Positions 1 through 11,935 of a stretch of 64,000 nt of DNA are shown here, piece by piece (within the stretch, counting starts at the first letter, position 1; the number at the start of each line of letters is the position of its first letter). Below the pieces are notes generated by a model. It was given only the letters and a program-made list of their open reading frames with translations. It searched no databases and was not told the DNA's origin. Source of the stretch: Manis javanica (Eukaryota > Chordata > Mammalia > Pholidota > Manidae); assembly GCF_040802235.1 (NCBI RefSeq), contig NC_133169.1, positions 45,329,034 through 45,393,033 of the forward strand, read 5' to 3'. The position numbers and the translations under genes are program-made.

Positions 1-2315
1 TAGGTATATTCCTAGGTATTTTATTCTTTTTGATGCAATGGTGAATGCAATTGTTTTCCTGATTTCTCTTTCTATTGGTTCATTGTTAGTATATAGGAAA
101 GCTACAGATTTCTCTGTTTTAATGTTGTATCCTGCAACTTTGCTGTATTCCGATATCAGTTTAGTATTTTTGGGGTGGTGTCTTTAGGGTTTTTTATGTA
201 CAGTATCATATCATCTGCAAATAGTATCAGTTTTACTTCTTCTTTACCAAACTGGATTCCTTGTATTTCTTTGTTTTGTCTGATTGCCATGGCTAGGACC
301 TCCAGTACTATGTTAAATAACAGTGGGGAGAGTGGGCATCCCTGTCTGGTTCTCGATCTCAGAGGAAATGCTTTCCGCTTCTTGCTGTTCAGTATAATGC
401 TGTCTGTGGGTTTATCATATATGGCCTTTATTATGTTGAGGTACTTGCCCTCTATTCCCATTTCGCTGAGAGTTTTTATCATGAATGGATGTTGAATTTT
501 GTCGAATGCTTTTTCAGCATCTATGGAGATGATCATGTGGTTTTTGTCTTTCTTTTTGTTGATGTGGTTGATGATGTTGATGGATTTTCGAACGTTGTAC
601 CATCCTTGCATCCCTGGGATGAATCCCACTTGGTCATGGTGTATGATCCTTTTGATATACTGTTGAATTCTGTTTGCTAATATTTTATTGAGTATTTTTG
701 CATCTACATTCATCAGGGATATTGGTCTGTAATTTTCTTTTTTGGTGAGATCTTTTCCTGGTTTTGGAATTAGGGTGATGTTGGCTTCATAGAATGAGTT
801 TGCAAGTATTCCCTCCTCTTATAATTTTTGGAACACCTTAAGGAGAATGGGTATTATGTCTTCTCTGTGTGTCTGATAAAATTCTGAGGTAAATCTGTCC
901 GGCCCCGGGGTTTTGTTCTTGGGTAGTTTTCTGATTACCGTTTCAATTTCTTTGCTCGTAATTGGTTTGTTTAACTTTTGTGTTTCTTCCTTGGTCAGTC
1001 TTGGGAGGTTGTATTTTTCTAGGAAGTTGTCCCTTTCTTCTAGGTTTTCCAGCTTGCTGGCATATAGGTTTTCATAGTCGTCTTTAATAATTCTTTGTAT
1101 TTCTGTGGGGTGTGCCATGATTATTCCATTCTCATTTCTGATTATCTTGATTTGTGTTGATTTTCTTTTTCTCTTAATAAGTTTGCCTAGAGGCTTATCT
1201 ATTTTGTTATTTTCTCAAAGAGTCATCTCTTGGTTTCATTGATTTTTGCTATTGTTTTATTCTTCTCAATTTTGTTTATTTCTTCTCTGATCTTTATTAT
1301 GTCCTTCCTTCTGGTGACTTTAGGCCTCATTTGTTATTCTTTTTCAAGTTTTGATAGTTGTGATGTTAGACTATTTATTTGGCATTGTTCTTCCTTCTTT
1401 AGGTGTGCCTGGATCGCTATATACTTTCCTCTTAAGACTGCTTTCACTGCATTACCACAGAAGTTGGGGCTTTGTGTTGTTGTTGTCATTTGTTTCTATA
1501 TATTCCTTGATCTCTATTTTGATTTGTTCATTGATCCATTGATTATTTAGAAGCATGTTGTTAAGCCTCCATGTGTTTGTGTGCCTTTTTGTTTTCTTTG
1601 TAGAATTTATTTCTAATTTTATGCCTTTGTGTTCTGAAAAATTGGTTGGTAGAATTTCCATATTTTGGAATTTACTGAGGCTCTTTTTGTGAGCTAGTAT
1701 GTGGTCTATTCTGGAGAATGTTCCATGTGCACTTGAGAAGAATGTATATCCTGTTGATTTTGGATGTAGAGTTCTATAGATGTCTGTTAGGTCCATCTGT
1801 TCTAGTGTGTTGTTCAATGCCTGTGTGTCCTTACTTATTTTCTGCCCAGTGGATTTATCCTTTGGGGTGAGTGGTGTGTTGATGTCTCCTAAGATGAATG
1901 CATTGCAGTCTATTTCCCTCTTTAGTTCTGTTACTATTTGTTTCACATATGCTGGTGCTCCTGTATTGGGTGCATATATATTTAGAATGGTTATATCCTC
2001 TTGTTGGACTGAGCCCTTTATCATTATGTAGTGTCCTTCTTTATCTCTTGATACTTTCTTTGTTTTGTAGTCTATTTTGTCTGATATTAGTACTGCAACC
2101 CCTGCTTTATTCTCGCTGTTGTTTGACTGAAATATGTTTTTCCATCCTTTGACTTTTAGTCTGTGCTTGTCTTTGGGTTTGAGGTGAGTTTCTTGTAAGC
2201 AGCATATAGATGGGTCTTGCTTTTTTATCCATTCTATTACTCTACATCTTTTGATTTGTGCATTAAGTTCATTTACATTTAGGGTGACTATTGAGAGATA
2301 TGTACTTATTGCCAT
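1..2315 (-). pseudogene. L1 ORF2 (endonuclease-reverse transcriptase), broken and partial
   Basis: The start at 2315 (MAISTYLS) opens a 287-codon endonuclease segment. It keeps the early Asn region (LNVNELN), QETHL with the catalytic Glu, GDINTPL and RIDHI. The usual SDH triad near the end reads SEH, an Asp-to-Glu change. The frame breaks just after LLW near 1452. Reverse transcriptase pieces follow at 1118-819 ([13 protein letters not shown]) and 713-156, which holds [12 protein letters not shown] and the FADDMILY active site. Stops lie between them. The C-terminal part is outside the window. The copy cannot make full-length ORF2p. Confidence 0.93.
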
Positions 2316-2511
2316 TTGCAGGCTTTACATTCGTGGTTACCAAAGGTTCAAGGTTAACTTCTTTAGTATCTTACTGCCTAACTTAGCTCGCTTATTGAGC
2401 TGTTATATACACTGTCTGGAGATTCTTTTCTTCCTCCCTTCTTATTCCTCCTCCTCCATTCTTCATATGTTGTATGTTTTGTTCTGTGCTCTTTTTTAGG
2501 ATTGCTCCCAA

Positions 2512-3401
2512 CTAGAGCAGTCCCTGTAGGATGCCCTGTACAGGTGGTTTGTGGGAAGCAAAATCCCTCAGCTTTTGCTTGTCTGGTAATTGTTTAATCC
2601 CGCCATCATATTTAAATGATAGTCGTGCTGGATACAGTATCCTTCCTTCAAGGCCTTCTGTTTCATTGCATTAAGTATATCATGCCATTCTCTTCTGGCC
2701 TGTAGGGTTTCTGTCGAGAAGTCTGATGTTAGCCTGATGGGTTTTCCTTTATAGGTGACCTTTTTCTCTCTCTCTGCCTTTAAAACTCTTTCCTTGTCCT
2801 TGATCCTTGCCATTTTAATTATTATGTGTCTTGGTGTTGTCCTCCTTGGATCCTTTCTGTTGGGGGTTCTGTGTATTTCCATGGTCTGTTCGATTATTTC
2901 CTCCCCCAATTTGGGGAAGTTTTCAGCAATTATTTCTTCAAAGAGACTTTCTATCCCTTTTCCTCTTTCCTCTTCTTCTGGTACCCCTATAATACGAATA
3001 TTATTCTTTTTGGATTGTTCACATAGTTCTGTTAGTGTTGTTTCGTTCCTGGAGATCCTTTTATCTCTCTCTATGTCAGCTTCTATACGTTCCTGTTCTC
3101 TGGTTTCTATTCCTTCAATGGCCTCTTACATCTTATCCATTCTGATTATAAATCCTTCCAGGGATTGTTTCACTTCTGTGATCTCCTTCCTGACATCTGT
3201 GATCTCCCTCTGGACTTCATCCCATTTCTCTTGCATTTTTCTCTGCATCTCATCCCGTTGCTCTTGCATTTTTCTCTGCATCTCTGTCAGCATGTTCATG
3301 ATTTTTATTTTGAATTCTTTTTCAGGAGGACTGGATAGGTCTGTCTCTTTCTCAGGTGTTGTCTCTGTGATCTTTGTCTCCCTGTATTTTTGCCTTTTCA
3401 T
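2512..3401 (-). pseudogene. L1 ORF1 (RNA-binding chaperone protein), broken
   Basis: In L1s this protein forms coiled-coil trimers and packages L1 RNA. The start is at 3401 (MKRQK...). The N-terminal part reads through to an in-frame stop at 3126-3128. It includes a heptad-rich stretch with a repeated short MQRKMQE phrase, consistent with the coiled coil. The RRM and C-terminal domain region resumes in an open segment from 2909 to 2568 (KDPRRTTPRHIIIKMA; FSTETLQARREWHDIL). A frameshift near its end replaces the normal C-terminus. The expected family stop falls at 2512-2514. The interval 2910-3125 keeps family sequence but is not open. A translated trimer-forming protein is not expected. Confidence 0.88.
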
Positions 3402-4361
3402 GGTGATAGAGATTGTTTGCAGAGCTGGTACGAGTGACAGCTGGATGAGCTTTCCTTCTTGTTGGTTTGTGGCCTGCCTGTCCTGGGAGAATAGCTACCT
3501 CTAACAGCTTATTCTTGGCAGCTGTGTGCAGACAGGGCTCCTGCTACCTGTCCGGTTGCTATGGAGTTTATATCCGCTGTTGCTGTGGGGTTGGCCTGGT
3601 TGGGGCTGCTTCTCCAAAATGTTGGAGCCCCTTTGGATGGGGAATGGCCAAGAGGCTATTTATCTCTGTAATGGGCCTCTGTGCTCCCTGTTACCTTGGG
3701 GGATATAGTGCCCAGAGATCCCCAGATTCCCTGCCTCTGGGCTAAGTGTTCTGTCCTGCCTCTTTAAGACTTCCTAAAAGCACTCTCCAAACCAAAACAA
3801 CATCAGCAACAATGAAAGAGGAAGAAGAAAAAAAAAGGAAAAAAACAAGGGATTTTCTTTGTCCTCAGGTGCCGATCTCTGGCACCCGCTCACCGGTCTT
3901 GCTGCCCTGTTTCCCTAGTATTGGGTTCCCTGTCCCTTTAAGGCTTCCAAAAAGCACTCACCAAAAAAAAAGGGGAAAATGCGTGATTTTCTTTGTCCTC
4001 GGGCGCTGGTCTCAGGCACCCGCTCACCGGCCTTACTGCCCTGTTTCCCTAGTATTGGGGTCCCTGTCCCTTTAAGGCTTCCAAAAAGCACTCGCCAAAA
4101 AAGAAAAAAAAACTGCTCCAGTTTCTTTCCACCCGCCGGGAGCCGGGGGAGGGGCGCTCGGGTCCCACTTGGCCGGAGCTTGTACTTACCCCCTTCGCGA
4201 GGCGTTGGGTTCTCGCAGGTGTGGATGTGGTCTGGATGTTGTCCTGTGTCCTCTGGTCTCTATTTTAGGAAGTTGTCTTTGTTATATTTTCATAATTCTA
4301 TGTGGTTTGGGAGGAGAGTTCCTCTGCTCTACTCACACCGCCATCTTGGCTCCGCCCCGGG
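3402..4361 (-). promoter_or_regulatory. L1 5' UTR / internal promoter with tandem monomers
   Basis: This is the untranslated leader of the minus-strand L1. It has a YY1-like core (CAAGATGGCGG, minus strand, about 4339-4350) within the first 25 bases. A repeated segment with a period of about 134 bp follows: the phrase GATTTTCTTTGTCC occurs at 3851 and 3985 on plus, each followed by the same GC-rich block. A third partial copy lies near 3748-3800. The plus-strand L1 at 37724 has a single copy of this block. Tandem monomers acting as promoters are known from mouse L1s; promoter function here is inferred. Confidence 0.75.
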
Positions 4362-5185
4362 CCATGCTTTTTTCAATCTTATTTTTTACATGTGAAATTG
4401 GGACCTAAATTTGATTCCTAATTTGTTACTATCTTATCAAAATATTTTATTGAAAAATATTTTCTTAGTTTATTTCATCACAATTTTTCTGCTTTTACTT
4501 GCCAAGAACTCTGCTAAAGTGATGGCATGGAGCCACACATCACATCATCGTGGTCATGGACAAAAATTTGACAATCTGTCAGGGGAATGATTTCTTTCTC
4601 TCCACCATTTCCTATTTTTTCAGATAATAACACTATAAACTTTCTGTAATTGCACTGGGAGTATTTAATAAGTAGCTTAATACATACATGTTAGTTCTAA
4701 ATGAACAATAAATTCTTTAAGGCTGGCCCTGTTTCAGATTACTATACAGTGCCCATAGATGTGAAATCATTAACCTCTAGGGTTTATGCTAAGTTACATT
4801 GTACTAAATATTGCATTACACTTCTCGGTATCCCATTTAATATCAGGGATTTTAAAAATTTACTGTCATGATATGATAAATGAAATACTGGGCATAAAAT
4901 TTCTGTAACAAAACAGCAAAAAATTAAGTTATGATTCTGTATGTGGCTGTGTGTTAAGAAACAGATTCTCCATAAAGTACGAGGAGTTATTGAGACTGAA
5001 AAGACCATAATGATAAAGTATGCATCTTAAAATACACTTGACACATTTTCTGTTCCCTGAAATTCCACATAAATTTGGGTAGGTTCCCTTCTAGTCCAAG
5101 GAAATGTTAATGAGTCTTAAACTTATGTGAGTCTGATTTGTTCCTTTCTTGTTTTCTAACATCTCAACCTCAGATGTAAGCTTAC
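4362..5185. other. Non-coding flank of promoter-like module A
   Basis: AT-rich DNA with no gene. It is diverged homologous sequence to 17100-17681, lying just downstream (minus strand) of the promoter-like module. The L1 above inserted into it. In transcription direction it would be the first part of an intron if the donor at 5185 were used. Confidence 0.5.
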
Positions 5186-5426
5186 CTGTGTTGGAAAGAA
5201 GTCAGTGGCAGGATCCCGATAATAAGCTTTAGGCTGCCTGGGAGCCATCTGATGACCTTCCAGCTTTGACTCCTTCTCTCAAGCTTCCCTACGTGAGGCG
5301 ACTCCCACCTAGATATATAGCATTGTCTGTTGTCATTCAGATGTGAGAAAAGGGGTGAAAACATTTCCGTTGAGGGGAAGAGCATAAGAAGCTTAGAGGG
5401 AACAACTCAGGAGGTCCCCAGGGGAC
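5186..5426 (-). promoter_or_regulatory. Promoter-like module A with non-coding first exon (OR type)
   Basis: Reading on the minus strand there is a perfect palindromic EBF/Olf-1-like site GTCCCCAGGGGAC (5414-5426). About 100 bp later comes a TATA-like box (CTATATATCT, about 5311-5320), and then a consensus splice donor (CACAG|GTAAG) whose exon ends at 5186. The same order and spacing occur at 17682-17893 and, in opposite orientation, at 26661-26872. Olf-1/EBF sites near TATA-like boxes and short 5' non-coding exons are known for OR genes. The link to an OR is inferred. Any downstream target on minus would lie beyond the L1, to the left. Confidence 0.5.
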
Positions 5427-6929
5427 TCATTATGTGGCTCATTAGCTAGCAGTCCAAAGAGTTTAAAAAGCTTGGAAAAAAATGATCCCCATGTTTTCAG
5501 TATGTGAACTGAGCTAGCACTTTACCTTGTTCCATTTGACTGTCTTCAGGTGATCCTTACTTAACACTATGAAGCAGTTGATACACTGATTGTATCTGTT
5601 AAAAATTTTTAAGTCACCAGTTTGCATATTCATTCCACAGATGTTCAATAAATTTCCAACTCTTATGTTACACATTGAAAACACAAAAGAGATGAAAGGA
5701 AATAAGAAAGAATGAAAATAATAATCTTTATCAGTTTGAAATTGATTGCCCTTACCATTATATTAAAAAAAGTCAGAGGACATTAAAGGAGTCAAAGCAG
5801 TATTTACATGAGAGAAAAGAATCAGTTGGGTTTAGAGACTAAGGATAGAGAGAAAGATAAAAAAAACCCAGTTTTATCTAATACATGCAATGAGGGGTAG
5901 CATACATATATATATAGGATTCTTTAATGGTTCATTAATTATTGTTAGAGGAAATACATGTAACATGTAAAAAAATCTGAAAGTCTTTAAGCACATTTCA
6001 AAGCCAAATTCTGAATTACATATACTGACAACTAAAATTAGAAACCTGTAAGTGTATAAAATTCAGGCATCATTTATAAAATGTAAATAAGGAACATGTG
6101 ATAATACAGGAAAGAAAAGCAAAAGCAGGTATGACATCAACATGACATGGGTATGAATCCCATCAATTTACTCCCCCAAAAACATGAAAAATACATCATC
6201 TGTCCATGGACAAAAGGGCTTTTGAAGAAACTGTGAGATCCTCATCCATATACAAACTACCCTGGGGGAGTGTCACCCACACACGCATCAGGTCACAGGC
6301 AGACAGAACTCAGTCCGAGCTGTCAGGCCTGCAGTGGCCAGAGAGCCAGGTCTGGACTTTCTCCAGTTCACTTGTGACCTCATGGGGAACACTGACGTGG
6401 GCGATCACAGACAGAAGAAAAGAAACTTTCTTGATGTCCAGGTTTCCAGAGGAGAATTTCCATCACACTGCTGGAGAGAAAAAAATACAAATTTGGACAC
6501 ATTGAAGTAAGTGAAAGGACCAGTTTGTCTAAATAAAATAATTTGTTAATGAGCACAACAAAAACATAATATAAGGGAGAGAAATAGAATATTTGTGGGT
6601 AATTTAAGCTATAATGTTCCCAGTGTAAAATAGACCGCAGTGTCTTGGAGAGGTTTTGCATAAGCCTCATGGTTACCACATAGTGAAAGTCCGCAGAGGA
6701 TTCACAGAAGAGAAAGAGAAAGGAATGAAAGCATTCCACGTGGAAATCACAACTTTATGACGGATTTCAGCAAGAAGAAAAGGACAAGGCCAGAACAAAA
6801 CAACTAGAAAACACTGGGATGTCCTTAGTCAATCTGTACCAATAAACAATTACATTAAGTGTAAATGACTCCAGTTGTCCAATGAAAAGATGCTGGGATG
6901 AGAGAATTAAACAGTAACTAGAAGCGGTT
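5427..6929. other. Intergenic, no gene seen
   Basis: 5427 to about 6200 aligns by eye with 17894-18560, the second copy of the tandem unit. The shared landmark is the GAAATTGATTGC phrase near 5740 and 18220. From 6200 to 6929 I see no recognisable gene or named repeat; the short open frames there have no family features. Confidence 0.45.
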
Positions 6930-9335
6930 GGAGGACAATGGCAGGACAGGCCGTCACCGCGACGACCGCCTCCCCGCACACACCAGGAGCAGCTGGGATG
7001 AGGGCACCTAACCGGGAGCTCCCCAAAGGCTGCAGAGCAGACCGCCTGCCCCTGGCGAGGAGGAGAAGCCCGCACCGTGAAGGAAGAGCCGCTGCTTCCT
7101 GGACCCTCCGAGCCCGCGGGCGGGAGCGAGAGGCCCAGCGCAGAAGGTGCCCATGCCCAGGGACCCGGCATGCCTGGCTCCGGGGATCTGATTCAGAAAG
7201 ACAATTCCCCATTGCACTGGCTTTGGAGGCTGGCAGGGTGGGACACTGGAGGGCGTGGAGCACTGAGGGGGGCTGAGACTCCATCACTTGGGGAGGACTG
7301 GAGTGCTTTGTGGGTCCCTCTGAGACCCAACACGGAGGAGACGTTTGAAAGGCTTTCTAGCCTTAGGAAGTGTGCAGAGGGCCACAGCTCTGAGGGAGCC
7401 GTCTAAGGAGGAGAAGGACACTTCCCAGCATTCCCGCAGATGCTTGCAACCAGGCAGTAGTGGGGCCATCTCTGAAGCCCTCCTCCTGCCCTGCTGGCTC
7501 AGGCCCTGCCTTCCCTGCAGCCCTGCCTCCCCAGGTACACTCCCCAGGGGTGCTCGGCCATTGCTGACAGACACACAGGGACATCCGACCCATAGCACAC
7601 CCCGGCAGAAACAGCTGCATGTCACAGAAAAGGGCACTCAGAGGTGAGCAATGGGGAGCCATCCTCAATAGGAGACAGGCAGGAGGTTGGCCCCTCCCAC
7701 AGCCCCACCTCAGCAAGTGTCAGCTGCAGAAAAGAACCAGGCTCATGAGAGCAGGAGGTGTGAGCTGTGGGCCCCACAAGATGCCTGCTGCATAAATACA
7801 CGACTCTCTAGGGCAGGAGACCGGCATCTAATTCAAAGGAGGAAGCCCAGAGACCCCGACAGAATGAGGAGGCAGAGGAATATGTTCCAAACAGAGTAAC
7901 AAGACAAAACACCAGAAAATTCCTATATGAAATGGAGATAAGCAATTTCCCTAAAAAGAATTCAGCATACAGGTATAAAGATGCTCACTGAACTGGGGAA
8001 AGAATTGGGAATCAGAGTGAGAACTTCAACAGAGGCACAATATATATCAGTGTCATTGAGAGCTTCAAAATAAATACCCACAGTCAAAAACACAATAGAA
8101 TGAACAGTGGGCTGCAGGAGGCAGAGGACCGCACTGGTGAGCTGGGAGGTAGGGCTGTGCAAAGTAAACAAGATGAAGAACAGAGGGAAAAAATAGCAAA
8201 AAAGGGAGGATACGGAGAAAGCTCTGCGAGAACTCCAGATGAAACATTATTCTCATAATAGGGGTTCCAAAATGAGGAGAGACACAAAGTGGTAGAAAGT
8301 CAATTAGGTGAATCCTACCTAAGATATGAAGAAGAGCTAATATGCATCCTTCTTAAAGTTTTCCAAAAAATTGTGGAGAAGGGAACACTTCCAAACTCAT
8401 TCTGAGGCCACCATCTCTCTAATACCAAAACCCGACAAAGACACTACAAAAAAATTACAGACCAATATCCCTAATGAACATGGATGCCAAAATACTCAAC
8501 AAAATATTAGCAAACCGAATTCAAAAATATATCATAAGGACCATCCATAAACAAGTGGGATTTATTAGAGAGATGCCTGGATGATACACTATCTGCACAT
8601 CCATCAATGTGACACGCACATTAACAAAAGGAAGGAAAAAAACCTCGTGATTATACCACCAGATGCTGAAAAATCATATGACAAACTTAACGGCCAACCA
8701 TGATAAAAACTCTCAACAGAGTAGTTGTAGAGGGAACGTATCTCAACATAATGAAGGCCATACACAAAAAAGCCACAGTCAACATCATACTCAATGGCAA
8801 ACAGCTGAAAATAATTTTTCTAAGATTGGGAACACGACAAGGATGCCCACTCTTCCCACCTTTATTCAACGTAGCACTGGAGGTCCCAGCCACGGCACTC
8901 AGGCAACACACAGAGATAACAGGCATCCAGACTGGTGAGTGAAATAAGTCTAACAGAGAAAGCCAAATACCGTATGATTTCACTTATATGTGGAATCTAA
9001 AGAAATAAACAAATAAAATAAGAATAGACTCATAAATACAGAGAACAAACTGGTGGTTGCTATAAGGGAGGGGTTGGAAGGTGTGTGAAAGAGGTAAAGG
9101 GGATAAAGAGGTAAAAACTTCCAGTAAAAAAATACTTATGCCACAGGAGTGTAAAGTACAGCATAGAGAATACGGTCACTGCTATTGTAGTAGCTCTGTG
9201 TGGTGACAGGGTGCAACTACCCCTACTCTGGGGGGGGCATTTTGTAATGTCTATAATTGTGGAATCCCTATGTTGTACTTCTGAAACTAATATAGTATTG
9301 TGTATTGATTGTACTTCAATTTTTTTAAAGTTCAA
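6930..9335 (+). mobile_element. Older L1 (L1M-like), internally deleted
   Basis: An old L1 in plus orientation. 6930-7900 is a GC-rich, CpG-rich 5' UTR-like segment. Around 7860-8030 are L1M-type phrases (AGAGGAATATGTTCCAAA; AGATGCTCACTGAACT) marking the end of the 5' UTR and ORF1. ORF2 reverse-transcriptase DNA follows at about 8330-8940 (ACCAATATCCCTAATGAA; CAAGGATGCCCACTC). There are stops, and large parts of ORF1, the endonuclease and the C-terminal region are missing. The 3' UTR runs 8940-9335 and ends in the L1MA/MB-type tail (CTATGTTGTACTTCTGAAAC). It is much more diverged than the two younger L1s. The 5' boundary is uncertain. Confidence 0.75.
8330..8940 (+). pseudogene. L1 ORF2 reverse transcriptase remnant
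   Basis: A fragment of reverse transcriptase from the older L1. Families of residues around [16 protein letters not shown] and RQGCPL are readable across frames, with frameshifts between them. The active-site FADD region is not present because sequence jumps to the 3' UTR near 8940. It has no coding capacity. Confidence 0.75.
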
Positions 9336-10859
9336 AACATTTGTATTCCTATACTATTTTAAAGTATGTTATTCTAATTTAATATCTGCTTTTATGTTGC
9401 TTAAGATTAATTAAGTTCCCTTTTGAAAGAGTTATTTTGTTCCCTATAAAAATTGTTTATTATGTTTACTCCATCCATTTGTTATGATTTCTATCTTGTA
9501 TTTTACAAGTTTTCTTCCTAATTCTGTTTGTAGGCTTTCCATTTAATAACCCATCCTATGTCTATTTTTCTGAATCCAGAACACTTTTGCTTTCGATATG
9601 TCCATTAGTTATATTTCCACAGTCATGTCTTGTCAGGCAGGAGCAGTTTCACAGCTTCATGAAGTGGGTGCAATGTGTTATTGATATTGTTTGGTAACAT
9701 TACTACAGGAAAACACACTATATATAGTTGCAGTACTTGTAAATTTCTTCAGTATGTTCATGGCCCAGGACATGGCCTATCTTTAATGTTTAAGCTCTCT
9801 CGTGTTTTTGTTGGGTAGAATGCTCTAGCTGTCTGACTTACGAATGGTAGGACTCTTTTTTTCTCATTTAGTTGTGTTTTCCACTTCTTTGAGTCTCTCA
9901 ATACGAAAAGTTCAGTGCCATTTGCCCAAAATCACTTGAAACACATTGCAAATTGGGCCCATGCATAAAAACGGTGACCAGAGCTCCATCTGCTGAGCAT
10001 CTCTGACTGCTCATCTGCTCCTGCGCTTAATAAATTGACTCAGCATGTGAACGGTGGTTGACATGTGTGCAATTCAAAAGCATCGATTCACACATTTAAC
10101 AGGACTAACAGTAGTGGTCACATACTGGCAAAGAAAATATTTTAAAGTGAAAATAAATCGAATAAATAATAAAATTATTTGAAAGAAAGGATTAAATGGA
10201 TATTTAAAGAACTGAAATGGTGAAGAGAGAAGATAAATGAGAAGATAAATAAAAATACATACACACAGTGGCCATTTCATTGGCTCAGCCAACAGTGCAA
10301 AGGATTTCTTGTAATTCTTCCTTCTATGAAGTTTTCATCAGCTTTTACAAAAAATAATTCCACACAATCGCAACTACTCTGAAATATGAATTTCTGCTTC
10401 TTCAGCTTTGTGAAACCTTCCTGCCATCTCCACGAAGCCTCAGCAGCTCTGTCCCTCTTTTACCTTATGTCTGTGCCATGAGCATTTCCATAATCCCTAT
10501 CACCCAGGCATGTTGCGATTGTGTAAATATTTTAGAAAATCTCAAACAGCTTATTTGACCATTGACTTCCATTGTCCTGGGAAACATAAGAGGAAGAGAC
10601 ATGTGTAATGTCTGGGAGGAAGCATTTAGTTGTCCAGCTCTCCATTCTCTCATGGGATCACACGTGGAAATGGACTGGTCCCAAGGATGAAGCAGCACAG
10701 AGTGTGAAACCCGCACACAGGACACTGCCCCAGAGAGCTGTGTGCCTCCACACTGGACCTTGAAAGTACAAGAAGTAAACCCACACTGTTGATTAAGGTG
10801 CTGACAATCTGCCATGGCTGCCTTTGAAGTCTCTTAAGTAATCTAGTTAATACATTCAT
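9336..10859. other. Intergenic, no gene recognised
   Basis: AT-rich sequence. 9940-10040 ends with a TTAATAAATTGACTC phrase that could be an LTR tail, but I cannot assign it. 10465-10860 has an interspersed-repeat feel, including a 116-codon open frame on minus, but I recognise no family. No coding evidence. Confidence 0.3.
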
Positions 10860-11935
10860 CAAAGTTTACAAGGGTCTATAAACAAAATTAATTGTAGCCT
10901 CTAGCTCTAAGCCATCTGCTTTCCAGACATTTGCCAGGAATGTTACTCCCAAACCTCTGCCTAACTAAATTCGTATGACATTTGACAGCACCCCAAAGCC
11001 TCTGTGATAAGCCAGAGAACATATAGGTCTACAAGGTACCTCATAGCTTTGGGATTTCTACTGGCAAAAGGGTCTAGACACTTTCAGCAAACTTAATGGA
11101 TACTTCCAACTCGAATTATTGCATTAAGTTGGTGGGACCAGTTAAATACCTGAGTTCCAATTGCTAAAAATCAATAGAATATGAACAGAGCTGTGTTTGT
11201 ACAATTTCATAATTTTGTACAATTTCATAATGAAAGAGACAACTCAGGGAATTAATGAGGCATTCACACTTTTCATACTTATTTTACATTATTAAAGTCA
11301 CTTTTAAGTTACCAGTATGTCTCAGGGTATAAAACTGGCCACAGCTGATCTGGATTCAAAAATCTAACAGGCATCTGTCATGGCTTCATCTTCTAACAAC
11401 ATGAAATGAAGTTATTTTATATAGTTCAATAAGTGCAGGAGATATTTCTTCTTTATTGACAATATTTTCTTGTCATAAATTTAAAAGGAAAGACTGTATA
11501 AATAGTAAAGACCTAGGGAAATGCCAGGAAAATTCCCTTCCTTCCAGTTGCATATGAGAATACATAAAACACATTTCTCTTTATGACTTTTCATTAATAA
11601 TAGATACATTGTAATTTAACAGTTTTTAATTAAAAACTTTCAGCTCATAGTACTTATGTTGCCTGAGATAGATATTTTTTGAAATTTAACTCCACAAAGA
11701 TTTTTCCTCCAAAGACAAAGTATTTTGAATAGTCATTAGATGCCCAAACCTAGCATCATATTTGGATATATTTTTTAAAAAACAACTTGTAAAAACATGT
11801 AAATAAAGGAAAATAAGTCAATTAATGCCTTATAACTAAACCCACCCTTTTTTAATGATAATTCAAAGATTCTCACTGATAGCAAGTGGTGAGTATCATG
11901 ACCTTCTACTTCCTCCAAGTTCAAAAGATCTCATT
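10860..11935 (-). repeat. 3' flank of OR pseudogene 1, duplicated at 50145-51420
   Basis: On the minus strand this is the sequence downstream of OR pseudogene 1. It matches the sequence downstream of OR pseudogene 3 in order and content. Landmarks are ATTATGAAATTGTACAAA (rc at about 11205-11235 here, 51037 there) and CAGATGGCTTAGAGCTAGAG (rc near 10900 here, about 51341 there). It shows that the duplicated unit included over 1 kb past the OR coding exon. Confidence 0.75.

Larger units (their letters stand above)
1..4361 (-). mobile_element. LINE-1 (L1) element, 5' complete, 3' part outside the window
   Basis: A young-looking L1 lies on the minus strand. Its 5' end is near 4361, where the minus strand reads GGAGCCAAGATGGCGG, the kind of YY1-site start typical of full-length mammalian L1s. 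Going down in coordinates come a 5' UTR with tandem monomers (3402-4361), ORF1 (2512-3401) and ORF2 (from 2315 leftward). The window edge cuts it within the reverse transcriptase just after the FADD active site. Both ORFs carry stops or frameshifts, so this copy is dead in cis. The family is the same as the plus-strand L1 at 37724-44092, judged by near-identical ORF1 and endonuclease segments. No target-site duplication can be tested because the 3' end is missing. Confidence 0.95.

Noticed and set aside
2755-3504. 249-codon open frame on plus, Ser/Phe/Leu-rich
   Set aside because: It is the antisense of L1 ORF1, a known artefact of A-rich L1 coding strands.
6907-7716. Several overlapping open frames over 100 codons in a GC-rich stretch
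   Set aside because: They occur in four frames at once, which is compositional. The region fits an L1M 5' UTR.
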